From Pseudomonas sp. GM18 (GTDB lineage Bacteria; Pseudomonadota; Gammaproteobacteria; Pseudomonadales; Pseudomonadaceae): a DNA stretch of 64,000 bases. Of the stretch, positions 51,746-59,652 are shown in pieces. The stretch lies in assembly GCF_000282195.1 (NCBI RefSeq), contig NZ_AKJT01000072.1, positions 1-64,000 of the forward strand, given 5' to 3'. Under the pieces are notes generated by a model. It worked only from the letters and a program-made list of their open reading frames with translations, did not search any database and was not told where the DNA came from. How positions within the stretch are numbered: position 1 is the first letter of the stretch; each line of letters begins with the position of its first letter. Made by a program: the position numbers and the translations under genes.

Positions 51746-53188
51746 TTACTCCGGTGGCGATAAACCTTGTCGCGACGGCAGGTTTTTGAACGCGGCCAGG
51801 GCCCGTTCGCGGGAAGTGCTCAGGTTGACGATCAGCGATGGATAATCCCTTACGCCGAACAATCCGTCGAGACTCGCCGGGTTATGCAGGTTTTTTTTGT
51901 TCATTGTATTGATCTGCGGCAACCAATGCTTAATGAATACCCCTTCAGCATCGAATTTTTCCGACTGCCTCAGTGGGTTGAAAATCCGGAACCAGGGCGC
52001 CGAATCGGTGCCGGTGGACGAACTCCACTGCCAGCCACCATTGTTCGCCGCCAAGTCGCCATCAATCAGATGCCGCATGAAGAAACGCTCACCTTCACGC
52101 CAGTCGATCAGCAGGTTCTTAGTCAGGAACATCGCCACCACCATGCGCAAGCGGTTGTGCATCCAGCCGGTTTCCAGCAATTGGCGCATGGCGGCATCGA
52201 TGATCGGCAGACCGGTGCGGCCTTGCTGCCAGGCCTTGAGCTCTTCCGGGGCGTCACGCCAGGCCAGGGCCTCGGTTTCCGGGCGGAAGGCGCGGTGCCG
52301 GGATACACGTGGGTAGCCTACCAGGATGTGTTTGTAGAACTCACGCCACAGCAGCTCGTTGATCCAGGTGACGGCGCCAACCTTGCCGCTTTCGAACTCG
52401 CCCTGATTGCTTCGCAACGCGGCGTGCAGGCACTGGCGAGGGGAGATCACCCCGGCGGCGAGATAGGCTGAGAGCTGACTGGTGCCGGGTTTTGCCGGGA
52501 AGTCGCGTTCGCTGTGGTAATAGTCGATCCGGGCGTCGACAAAGGCGTCGAGACGGCGCCGGGCTTCGGTTTCACCGGCCGGCCAGAGGGCACGCAAGCT
52601 GTCGTGGGGGGAATCGAAACCCTCGACACGGGAAGGCGGTTCGTCGCTGCTGATATGTAATGGAGCCTGAAGGGCGGGTGCAGCGACCAATCCGGGTAAT
52701 GATGCGTGCAGGCGTTCGTAGCAGACCTTGCGAAACTGGCTGAAGACCTGGAAGTAGGTTCCGGTTCTGGTGAGCACGGTGCCTGGCTTGAACAGCAGAT
52801 GATCGAGGTGGCTGTGAAAGTCGATGCCCCGGGCTTTCAGCGCTTGGGCCACCGCCGCATCACGGTGGGTTTCATGAATGCCGTATTCCTCGTTGACGTG
52901 CACTGCGTCGATCTTCAACTGCTGGCACAGTTCGAGCAGAACCTTGGGCGCCTCATCCCAGCGCGACGCCTGGCGAATCAGTAACGGGATATTCAGGGCG
53001 TCCAGCGCACGGCGTAATTCGCCGAGGTTGCGCAACCAGAAGTCCACTTTGCACGGCGCGTCGTCATGCGCAAGCCACTGCTGCGGGCTCAGCAAATACA
53101 CCGCCACACACGGGCCACGGACGGCGGCGGCCGAGAGGGCGGTGTTGTCGTGTAGACGCAAATCGCTGCGCAGCCAGATCAATTGCAT
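51746..53188 (-). CDS. phrB: Deoxyribodipyrimidine photolyase
   Basis: Flavoprotein (480 aa) that repairs cyclobutane pyrimidine dimers with light. The N-terminal alpha/beta antenna-binding domain starts MQLIWLRSDLRLHDNTAL. The helical FAD domain shows WINELLWREFYKHILVGYPRVS, TGLPIIDAAMRQLLETGWMHNRLRMVVAMFLTKNLLIDWREGERFFM and NNGGWQWSSSTGTDSAPWFRIFNP. The ATG at 53188 is preferred to one 24 bp upstream because the conserved start follows it. It is co-directional with merR, ybgA-like and SDR genes. Confidence 0.95.
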   Translation of the reverse strand: MQLIWLRSDLRLHDNTALSAAAVRGPCVAVYLLSPQQWLAHDDAPCKVDFWLRNLGELRRALDALNIPLLIRQASRWDEAPKVLLELCQQLKIDAVHVNEEYGIHETHRDAAVAQALKARGIDFHSHLDHLLFKPGTVLTRTGTYFQVFSQFRKVCYERLHASLPGLVAAPALQAPLHISSDEPPSRVEGFDSPHDSLRALWPAGETEARRRLDAFVDARIDYYHSERDFPAKPGTSQLSAYLAAGVISPRQCLHAALRSNQGEFESGKVGAVTWINELLWREFYKHILVGYPRVSRHRAFRPETEALAWRDAPEELKAWQQGRTGLPIIDAAMRQLLETGWMHNRLRMVVAMFLTKNLLIDWREGERFFMRHLIDGDLAANNGGWQWSSSTGTDSAPWFRIFNPLRQSEKFDAEGVFIKHWLPQINTMNKKNLHNPASLDGLFGVRDYPSLIVNLSTSRERALAAFKNLPSRQGLSPPE

Positions 53189-53222
53189 GGTCGTATCCGT
53201 ACGATTCATCAAAAAAGCGCCA

Positions 53223-54164
53223 TTAAATGAGCCCGCGCTGAATCAGGTCCAGATGGGCTGATAACGGGTTATCGGCCAGGATCAAATCAGCAATGGCGGT
53301 GTTTTTTGCGGACAAATCGGCGTGGTGGATGCACACCGTTGGTCCGGCGATCATTTTTGGGCAACTGACGCCATTCAAAAGTTTCGACAATTTTGCAAGA
53401 TTCATGGCTTTGCTGGAATACAGCAGTACGCCGCGGGCTTGCAGGTGATCGACCGCCAGCGTCAGTTCGCCGGCCGGGAGTGGCCAGTCGAAAACTTCCA
53501 CCGGGCAATCGGTGCTGCTGATCAGCCAGGCGGTGAGCCATAGATGAGGTTCCAGAGGCAGGTCCGAGTGATTGATCAGCAGCAGCGGCGCGGTGCGCAA
53601 CTGGCGGTTGTTGTGGTAAATCCTCGCGCCGAATTTGCTGCGCAACCAGGAATAGACAAACACTCGCTCCATCTGCGCACCGAATTGCCCTTGCCAGCGT
53701 TGTTCCAGTTCCGCCAGCAACGGCATCAACAGGTGTTCACACAAGGTGCGTGGCGGATACAGCGCCATTGCCTGGTTTACGGTGTCATCGAGGGTGCGTT
53801 CGGCCAGTTGGGTAACGGCTTGTAGCAGTGTCTGGCGCAGCACCAGCCAATCATTCCCGACGGGCTCGGTAAGTACCTGAGGCGTGTCGAGCAGTTGCTT
53901 GACCTGACCGACCGCCACGCCGCGATTGAGCCAGGTGAGGATCGTCAGGATTCGTTGAACGTGTTCGGCACAGAACAGTCGATGTCCCTTGGGAGTGCGC
54001 TGAGGCACGATCAGCCCATAGCGCCGTTCCCAGGCGCGCAAGGTGACGGCGTTGACTCCGGTCTGCCGGGCCACTTCACGGATGGGCAGCCAGCCTGCGT
54101 CCAGGGCCTTTTTGAAGTCGGTGCCGAGGTCTTCGCTGGCGCTGGTGTCCGGTGGGGTTTTCAT
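53223..54164 (-). CDS. MerR-family regulator of LitR/CarH-like class lacking B12 motif (PplR-like)
   Basis: 313-aa transcription regulator. The N-terminal MerR helix-turn-helix spans about 26-95 (IREVARQTGVNAVTLRAWERRYGLIVPQRTPKGHRLF). A cobalamin-binding-like C-terminal region follows. In the light sensor CarH the motif Trp-x9-Glu-His and DxHxxG bind B12; here the corresponding stretch is Trp157-x8-Glu166-Arg167 and no DxHxxG is found, so B12 binding is doubtful. Such B12-less paralogues in P. putida (PplR) act together with other photoreceptors. Next to phrB, and its start overlaps the preceding gene by 1 bp. Confidence 0.75.
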   Translation of the reverse strand: MKTPPDTSASEDLGTDFKKALDAGWLPIREVARQTGVNAVTLRAWERRYGLIVPQRTPKGHRLFCAEHVQRILTILTWLNRGVAVGQVKQLLDTPQVLTEPVGNDWLVLRQTLLQAVTQLAERTLDDTVNQAMALYPPRTLCEHLLMPLLAELEQRWQGQFGAQMERVFVYSWLRSKFGARIYHNNRQLRTAPLLLINHSDLPLEPHLWLTAWLISSTDCPVEVFDWPLPAGELTLAVDHLQARGVLLYSSKAMNLAKLSKLLNGVSCPKMIAGPTVCIHHADLSAKNTAIADLILADNPLSAHLDLIQRGLI

Positions 54165-54922
54165 TAGATTGCGTTTCGCAGGCTGAGGTTTTCCGGGTGC
54201 GGTTGCAGGTAGACCTGTTGCGCAATGTACGGATCCGGGTGTTGGCGAAAGTAGTGCTTGAGCAACGTCAGGGGTACCACCAGCGGCACGATACCGTGAC
54301 GATACTGGCCGATGACGTGCTGCACTTCTTGTTTGTCTTCGGTGCTGATGGCTTGTTTGAGGTAGCCGCTGAGGTGTTGCAGGACATTAGTGTGGGTGCG
54401 GCGCGTGGCGCATTTTTTCAAGGCCGCCATCAGCTCGCTGAAATAGCGCGGGCCGATGACTTCAGGGGTGGTTTGGTCCATGTTGCCCAGCAGGTTGCCC
54501 AGGGTTTTGTATTGCACCGGGTTGTGGGCCATTAACAGGTATTTGTAGCGCGAGTGAAAGTCCGTGAGGCCGCGCCGGGTCAGGCCGGTTTGCAGCAACT
54601 GCTGCCAGGCGCCGTAGGCGAATACGCGGGTAAGGAAGTTTTCCCGCAGCACCGGATCGTTGAGCCGGCCTTCTTCCTCCACCGGCAAATCGGGGTGCAG
54701 CGCGCAGAAGGTCCGGGCGTAAATGCCACGGCTACCGCCGTCCACCGGCACGCCGTTGGCGTGGTAGACCTTGACCCGCTCCAGACCGCACGAAGGGGAT
54801 TTCTGCATGAAGATATAGCCGCAGATGTCGCCCAGTTCCAATGCCATTTTCTGAGCGTACTCGGCCCCCATCAGGCAGGCGCTGATGGCGATTTTGGGTG
54901 GGGTCGCTGATTGTGCAGGCAT
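54164..54922 (-). CDS. YbgA-type DUF523-DUF1722 protein with a deleted DUF523 domain
   Basis: 252-aa member of the family often encoded with photolyase; the usual length is about 315 aa. The first 19 residues (PKIAISACLMG) match the start of DUF523, then the sequence jumps at 19/20 straight to AEYAQKMALELGDICGYIFMQKSPSCGLERVKVY, the end of DUF523. About 65 residues, including the usual RYNGG and CPE motifs, are missing in frame. The DUF1722 domain (about 95-240, FHSRYKYLLMAHNPVQYKTLG) is intact. GAGGTGCTCCG precedes the ATG at 54922; the first gene of the light-cluster operon. Confidence 0.85.
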   Translation of the reverse strand: MPAQSATPPKIAISACLMGAEYAQKMALELGDICGYIFMQKSPSCGLERVKVYHANGVPVDGGSRGIYARTFCALHPDLPVEEEGRLNDPVLRENFLTRVFAYGAWQQLLQTGLTRRGLTDFHSRYKYLLMAHNPVQYKTLGNLLGNMDQTTPEVIGPRYFSELMAALKKCATRRTHTNVLQHLSGYLKQAISTEDKQEVQHVIGQYRHGIVPLVVPLTLLKHYFRQHPDPYIAQQVYLQPHPENLSLRNAI

Positions 54923-54944
54923 CGGAGCACCTCGAATCCAGACT

Positions 54945-54968
54945 TGTACGGATTATTAAACCTGTACA
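54945..54968. promoter_or_regulatory. LitR/PplR-type operator A (TGTACG-N12-TGTACA)
   Basis: TGTACG (54945-54950), 12 bp, TGTACA (54963-54968). One mismatch from the T(G/A)TACA-N12-TGTACA consensus that I recall for P. putida PplR1. It contains most of a 15-mer AAACCTGTACAATAT (54958-54972) found again at 56106-56120. Located between the start codon of the YbgA-type gene and its main predicted promoter. Confidence 0.6.
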
Positions 54969-54978
54969 ATATCTGTTC

Positions 54979-55018
54979 ATCATAGATTCAAAGGTGTACA
55001 AGTCAATTTTTCTGTATA
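54979..55018 (-). promoter_or_regulatory. Promoter of the YbgA-merR-phrB-SDR operon with operator B
   Basis: On the minus strand TTGACT (55006-55001) and TATGAT (54984-54979), 16 bp apart, are near-consensus sigma-70 hexamers. Operator B reads TATACA-N12-TGTACA (55018-54995) and covers the -35 region and part of the spacer. It matches exactly the T(G/A)TACA-N12-TGTACA pattern recalled for PplR1. Repression by the MerR protein encoded in the operon is inferred. Confidence 0.65.
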
Positions 55019-55076
55019 AGTTTTTGCAGGGCTGCTGTCCCTGTCGACAGCAGCAATGTGCTCGAATCGAGGCGGT

Positions 55077-56063
55077 TCACTGCAGGTGTTCGTGCAGACG
55101 GCGGGCCGCTTCCTGGCCACTCAGCCAGGCGCCTTCGACACGGCCGGACAGGCACCAGTCGCCGCATACATACAAGCCCAGATCAGCGTCGGCCAAGGCT
55201 CCCCATTCATGGCTGCTGGCCGGACGGGCGTAAAGCCAGCGGTGAGCGAGACTGAAAGTCGGTGCAGGCATGGCGTCGTGCAGCAGTTCGGCAAATGCGC
55301 CGTGCAATTGCTCGATCACCGCTTCCTTGGACAGATCGATATGCTGCCGGCTCCACGCACTGGTGGCGTGCAACACCCACGTGTCGAGGGTGTTGTCGCG
55401 TCCCGGTTTGCTGCGGTTGCGCGCCAGCCAGTCGAGGGGGCTGTCCTGCACGAAGCAGCCTTCGATCGGGGTATCCAGTGGCGTGTCGAAAGCGAGGGCG
55501 ACCGCCCAGGTCGGCTCCATTTTTACCCCGGCGGCGGCTCCGGCGAGTTTCGGCGCGGCAGGCAGCAACGCGGTCGCCTGAGGGGCCGGCGTGGCAATCA
55601 CCACATGACTGAACGGCCCGTGGGTGAAGCCTTCGGCGTCTTGCAGATGCCAGTGCTCTTCACCGCGATAGACCTCGGTGATCCGGCAACTGAATTGCAC
55701 TTCCAGGTCACCGAGCAGCGCACGGGTGATGGCGCTCATGCGCGGCGTGCCGACCCAGCGTGTCTGTTCGTCCGGCGAGGGTCTGAGCTGGCCGCCGTGG
55801 TAGGTATAGAGCTGCGGTGTCCACACGGCGACCCAACCGTTGGCTTGCCAGCGCTGGACTTCGGTGACGAAGCGACGGTCGCGGGCAGTGAAATATTGCG
55901 CGCCCATGTCCAGAGCACCCGCATCGCTGCGCTTGCTCGACATGCGTCCGCCACTGCCGCGGCTTTTATCGAACAGTTGAACGACATGCCCGGCCTCCGT
56001 AAGGGCTTGGGCGGCTGAGAGTCCGGCGATGCCGGTGCCGATGATTGCGATAGGTACAGTCAT
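55077..56063 (-). CDS. Bacterial renalase (FAD oxidoreductase)
   Basis: 328-aa FAD enzyme very similar to the characterised Pseudomonas renalase, which oxidises isomeric dihydro-NAD(P) formed by non-specific reduction. FAD-binding start MTVPIAIIGTGIAGLSAAQALTEAGHVVQLFDKSRGSGGRMSSKR (GxGxxG at 9-14), the GALDMGAQYFTARD segment and C-terminal GLYVCGDWCLSGRVEGAWLSGQEAA are recognisable. I start at 56063 because MTVPIAIIG is the conserved N-terminus. Its own promoter carries the shared light-cluster operator. Confidence 0.88.
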   Translation of the reverse strand: MTVPIAIIGTGIAGLSAAQALTEAGHVVQLFDKSRGSGGRMSSKRSDAGALDMGAQYFTARDRRFVTEVQRWQANGWVAVWTPQLYTYHGGQLRPSPDEQTRWVGTPRMSAITRALLGDLEVQFSCRITEVYRGEEHWHLQDAEGFTHGPFSHVVIATPAPQATALLPAAPKLAGAAAGVKMEPTWAVALAFDTPLDTPIEGCFVQDSPLDWLARNRSKPGRDNTLDTWVLHATSAWSRQHIDLSKEAVIEQLHGAFAELLHDAMPAPTFSLAHRWLYARPASSHEWGALADADLGLYVCGDWCLSGRVEGAWLSGQEAARRLHEHLQ

Positions 56064-56083
56064 AGGGGCCTCGTTTGCCTTTC

Positions 56084-56134
56084 TGTACAGACTACGCCGT
56101 GGTTCAAACCTGTACAATATTGTTTTTTGGTATA
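56084..56134 (-). promoter_or_regulatory. Promoter and operators of the renalase gene
   Basis: On the minus strand TTGTAC (56117-56112) and TAGTCT (56094-56089), 17 bp apart, form a promoter. The operator TATACC-N12-TGTACA (56134-56111) overlaps the -35, one mismatch from the PplR-type consensus, and another TGTACA (56084-56089) overlaps the -10 end. The same region may also serve the divergent TIGR01777 gene. Confidence 0.6.
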
Positions 56135-56259
56135 ACTTTTAGCGTTCTCGTTCTGAGAGCTTGGCCTATTGTTAAACACAGAACCTGCCCGATACCAAAG
56201 ATCCCTGCTTATAAAAATAGACTAGTGATCCGGGTAAAACGCCACGCGAGGAACATGTC

Positions 56260-57162
56260 ATGCACATATTGCTGACCGGCGGTACTGGTTTGATAGGACG
56301 TCAGCTCTGCCGACACTGGTTGAGTCAGGGACATCACCTCACGGTCTGGAGTCGCACGCCCAAAAAAGTCGGCAAAATCTGTGGCACTCAGGTACGGGGA
56401 ATCGCACGGCTTGAGGATTTTGGGCCAGAACCGGTGGATGCAATCATCAACCTTGCGGGGGCGCCGATCGCCGATCGGCTCTGGACCCACAAACGCAAAG
56501 CGCTGTTGTGGAGCAGCCGGATCACCCTGACCGAAACCCTGTTGGCCTGGCTCGAAAGTCGTGAGCAGAAACCGCAGGTGCTGATCTCCGGTTCAGCGAT
56601 CGGTTGGTACGGCGACGGCGGCGAGCGGGAGTTGACCGAGAAATCGCCACCGGTCATCGATGATTTCGCCAGCCAGTTGTGCGTCGCCTGGGAAGAAACC
56701 GCGCAACGCGCCGAAGCCATGGGCATTCGCGTGATTCTCATCCGTACCGGGTTGGTGTTGTCCGCCGAGGGCGGCTTTTTGTCGCGGCTGTTGTTGCCAT
56801 TCAAGCTGGGGCTCGGCGGGCCGATCGGCAACGGTCGGCAGTGGATGTCGTGGATTCATATCGAGGATCAAATCGCCCTGATTGATTTTCTTCTGCATCG
56901 CAATGGGGCCAGCGGTCCCTATAATGCCTGCGCGCCCAAGCCGGTGCGCAATCGCGAATTCGCCAAAACGTTGGGTGACGTGTTGCATCGTCCGGCGTTC
57001 ATGCCGATGCCGACTCTCGTCTTGAAGGTCGGCCTGGGCGAGTTGTCATTGTTGTTGCTGGGTGGTCAGAAGGCTATGCCGGCTCGCTTGCTGGAAGCGG
57101 GTTTCACTTTCCGGTTCACTGATTTGCGCGCGGCATTGGACGATCTGTCCGGCCGCCTCTGA
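56260..57162 (+). CDS. TIGR01777-family NAD-dependent epimerase-like protein (YfcH type)
   Basis: 300-aa extended-SDR protein. It has the N-terminal cofactor motif HILLTGGTGLIGRQLCRHWLSQGHHLTVWSR, VDAIINLAGAPIADRLW, LISGSAIGWYGDGGERELTE and IRTGLVLSAEGGFLSRLLLPFKLGLGGPIGNGRQWMSWIHIEDQ, all typical of TIGR01777. The reaction is unknown. GAGGAAC precedes the ATG at 56260. It lies 13 bp upstream of hemH and divergent from renalase, so it belongs to the light-linked cluster. Confidence 0.9.
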   Translation: MHILLTGGTGLIGRQLCRHWLSQGHHLTVWSRTPKKVGKICGTQVRGIARLEDFGPEPVDAIINLAGAPIADRLWTHKRKALLWSSRITLTETLLAWLESREQKPQVLISGSAIGWYGDGGERELTEKSPPVIDDFASQLCVAWEETAQRAEAMGIRVILIRTGLVLSAEGGFLSRLLLPFKLGLGGPIGNGRQWMSWIHIEDQIALIDFLLHRNGASGPYNACAPKPVRNREFAKTLGDVLHRPAFMPMPTLVLKVGLGELSLLLLGGQKAMPARLLEAGFTFRFTDLRAALDDLSGRL

Positions 57163-57175
57163 AATAGGACGTTGC

Positions 57176-58198
57176 ATGACCGATCACGCGTTGCTTCTGG
57201 TCAACCTGGGTTCACCTGCCTCCACCTCGGTGGCGGATGTGCGCAGTTACCTCAATCAATTTCTGATGGACCCGTATGTGATCGACCTGCCTTGGCCGGT
57301 GCGGCGTTTGCTGGTGTCGTTGATTCTGATCAAACGCCCGGAACAATCGGCTCACGCTTACGCGTCGATCTGGTGGGAGGAGGGCTCGCCACTGGTGGTG
57401 CTCAGCCGTCGCCTGCAACAGGCCATGACCCGGCAGTGGGCTCATGGGCCTGTTGAGCTGGCGATGCGTTATGGCGAGCCGTCCATTGAGTCCGCGCTGG
57501 TGCGGCTGGCTGCCCAGGGGCATAAGAAAGTGACCCTGGCACCGCTCTATCCGCAATTCGCCGACAGCACCGTGACCACGGTGATCGAAGAAGCCAAGCG
57601 CGTGGTGCGCGATAAAAAGCTCGACGTGCAGTTCTCGGTTCTTCAGCCGTTCTACGATCAGCCGGAATACCTCGATGCGTTGGTGGCCAGTGTCAGGCCT
57701 TATCTGCAACAGGATTTCGATCATCTGCTGCTGAGCTTCCACGGTTTGCCGGAGCGTCACCTGAAGAAGCTCAATCCGGGGCACAGCTTCGAGGGTGGCG
57801 GCGATTGCTGCGCCGGTGCGCCGCCGGAGGTGGTCGCGACCTGTTACCGCGGTCAGTGCCTGCGCACGGCCGCAGAGTTTGCCAAACGTATGGGCATACC
57901 GGACGGCAAGTGGTCGGTATCGTTTCAGTCGCGTCTGGGCCGGGCCAAGTGGATTGAACCCTACACCGAAGCTCGCCTCGATGAGTTGGCCAAAAGCGGC
58001 GTGAAGAAAGTCCTGGTGATGTGCCCGGCGTTTGTTGCCGACTGCATTGAGACGCTGGAAGAGATCGGTGATCGTGGGAAGGAGCAATTCCGCGAAGCGG
58101 GAGGGGAGGAGTTGGTGCTGGTGCCTTGCCTTAACGATAATCCGCAATGGGCGCGGGCATTGAGCACCTTGTGCGAAAGGGCGCCGTTGGCTTTGTAG
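57176..58198 (+). CDS. hemH: Ferrochelatase
   Basis: Inserts ferrous iron into protoporphyrin IX, the last step of haem synthesis (340 aa). It begins MTDHALLLVNLGSPASTSVADVRSYLNQFLMDPYVID, and the active-site histidine is in LLLSFHGLPERHLKKLNPGH, followed by the Cys-containing GGDCCAGAPPEVVATCYRGQC and the C-terminal LVMCPAFVADCIETLEEI. Start at 57176 is the conserved one; upstream in-frame codons lie within the previous gene. Follows the TIGR01777 gene in the same operon. Confidence 0.95.
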   Translation: MTDHALLLVNLGSPASTSVADVRSYLNQFLMDPYVIDLPWPVRRLLVSLILIKRPEQSAHAYASIWWEEGSPLVVLSRRLQQAMTRQWAHGPVELAMRYGEPSIESALVRLAAQGHKKVTLAPLYPQFADSTVTTVIEEAKRVVRDKKLDVQFSVLQPFYDQPEYLDALVASVRPYLQQDFDHLLLSFHGLPERHLKKLNPGHSFEGGGDCCAGAPPEVVATCYRGQCLRTAAEFAKRMGIPDGKWSVSFQSRLGRAKWIEPYTEARLDELAKSGVKKVLVMCPAFVADCIETLEEIGDRGKEQFREAGGEELVLVPCLNDNPQWARALSTLCERAPLAL

Positions 58199-58228
58199 GA
58201 ACATACATTGAAGTGAAGGCGGGCTGGT

Positions 58229-58357
58229 TGTGGCGAGGGAACTTGCTCCCGCTGGGTCGCGTAGCGGCCCCAAAATCTTTGCAGTCAATGAAGATTTTGT
58301 GAGTGCTGCGCACTGGTGCGCCAGCCCGATCAAGCGGGAGCAAGCTCCCTCGCCACA
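58229..58357. repeat. REPIN-like paired palindromic repeat
   Basis: TGTGGCGAGGGAACTTGCTC (continuing CCGCT) at 58229-58253 recurs as its near-exact inverted complement AGCGGGAGCAAGCTCCCTCG (continuing CCACA) at 58333-58357, with about 79 bp between. This paired, inverted arrangement is the usual form of a REPIN in fluorescent pseudomonads. It lies between hemH and uraA, which converge. Confidence 0.8.
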
Positions 58358-58375
58358 GGGGATTGAGTTGCCTGC

Positions 58376-59650
58376 TTACAACAGCGGCTCATCCGCCTTC
58401 TTGTGCTTCCAGCTGTCATTGCCTGGCAGCAACAGGTTCAGCGCAATCGCCACCACCGCGCACAGCGCGATGCCTTTGAGGCCGAAATCGTTCTGGCCGG
58501 TACCGGTGCCGACCAGCATGCCGCCAATCCCGAACACCAGCGTCACCGAGACAATCACCAGGTTGCGTGCTTCGCCCAGGTCGATCTTGTGGCGAATCAT
58601 GGTGTTCATCCCCACCGCGGCAATCGAACCGAACAACAGACAGAGAATCCCGCCCATCACCGGCACCGGGATGCTTTGCAGCAGCGCGCCGAACTTGCCG
58701 ATGAACGCCAGGCTGATGGCGAAGATCGCCGCCCAGGTCATGATTTTCGGGTTGTAGTTTTTGGTCAGCATCACCGCGCCAGTCACTTCGGCGTAAGTGG
58801 TGTTGGGTGGGCCGCCGAACAGGCCGGCTGCGGTGGTGGCAATGCCATCGCCGAGCAAGGTGCGGTGCAGGCCGGGCTTTTTCAGGTAATCGCGACCGGT
58901 CACGCTACCGACCGCGATCACGCCGCCGATGTGCTCAATGGCCGGGGCCAGGGCCACCGGAACGATGAACAGAATCGCCTGCCAGTTGAATTCGGGTGCG
59001 GTGAACTGTGGAATCGCGAACCATGGTGCCACGGCAATCTTCGCGGTATCGACCACACCGAAATAGAACGCCATGGCAAAACCCACCAGCACACCGGAGA
59101 TGATCGGCACCAGGCGGAAAATACCTTTGCCAAACACCGCGACGATCAGGGTGGTCAGCAGCGCCGGCATCGAAATCATCATCGCCGTCTGGTAATGAAT
59201 CAGCTCAGTGCCGTCGCCCGCCTTGCCCATCGCCATGTTGGCGGCAATCGGCGCCATGGCCAGGCCGATGGAGATGATCACCGGGCCAATCACCACCGGA
59301 GGCAGCAAACGGTCGATAAACCCGGTGCCTTTGATCTTCACCGCAAGGCCGAGGAAGGTGTAGACGAACCCGGCCGCCATCACACCACCCATGGTCGCTG
59401 CCAGGCCAAACTGGCCCTTGGCGAGAATGATCGGGGTGATGAAGGCGAAGCTCGACGCCAGGAATACCGGCACCTGACGCCCGGTGACGATCTGGAACAG
59501 GATTGTCCCTAAACCTGCGGTGAACAGCGCCACGTTCGGGTCGAGGCCGGTAATCAGCGGCATCAACACCAGGGCACCGAAGGCCACGAACAGCATCTGC
59601 GCGCCGGACAGCACCGTGCGCCAGAGCGGATCGTTGAACTCTTGCTGCAT
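58376..59650 (-). CDS. uraA: Uracil (uracil-xanthine) permease
   Basis: Nucleobase:cation symporter-2 family membrane protein (424 aa, about 14 helices). Features include MQQEFNDPLWRTVLSGAQMLFVAFGALVLMPLITGLDPNVALFTAGLGTILFQIVTGRQVPVFLASSFAFI and the substrate region VALAPAIEHIGGVIAVGSVTGRDYLKKPGL plus GGPPNTTYAEVTGAVMLTKNYNP. The ATG at 59650 lies 3 bp after the upp stop codon; an overlapping GTG at 59656 is possible. It is co-expressed with upp for uracil uptake and salvage. Confidence 0.92.
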   Translation of the reverse strand: MQQEFNDPLWRTVLSGAQMLFVAFGALVLMPLITGLDPNVALFTAGLGTILFQIVTGRQVPVFLASSFAFITPIILAKGQFGLAATMGGVMAAGFVYTFLGLAVKIKGTGFIDRLLPPVVIGPVIISIGLAMAPIAANMAMGKAGDGTELIHYQTAMMISMPALLTTLIVAVFGKGIFRLVPIISGVLVGFAMAFYFGVVDTAKIAVAPWFAIPQFTAPEFNWQAILFIVPVALAPAIEHIGGVIAVGSVTGRDYLKKPGLHRTLLGDGIATTAAGLFGGPPNTTYAEVTGAVMLTKNYNPKIMTWAAIFAISLAFIGKFGALLQSIPVPVMGGILCLLFGSIAAVGMNTMIRHKIDLGEARNLVIVSVTLVFGIGGMLVGTGTGQNDFGLKGIALCAVVAIALNLLLPGNDSWKHKKADEPLL

Positions 59651-59652
59651 GG

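Noticed and set aside
58229..58357. Minimal CRISPR-like repeat pair
   Set aside because: The copies are inverted, not direct, there are only two, and the sequence matches known Pseudomonas REP/REPIN palindromes.
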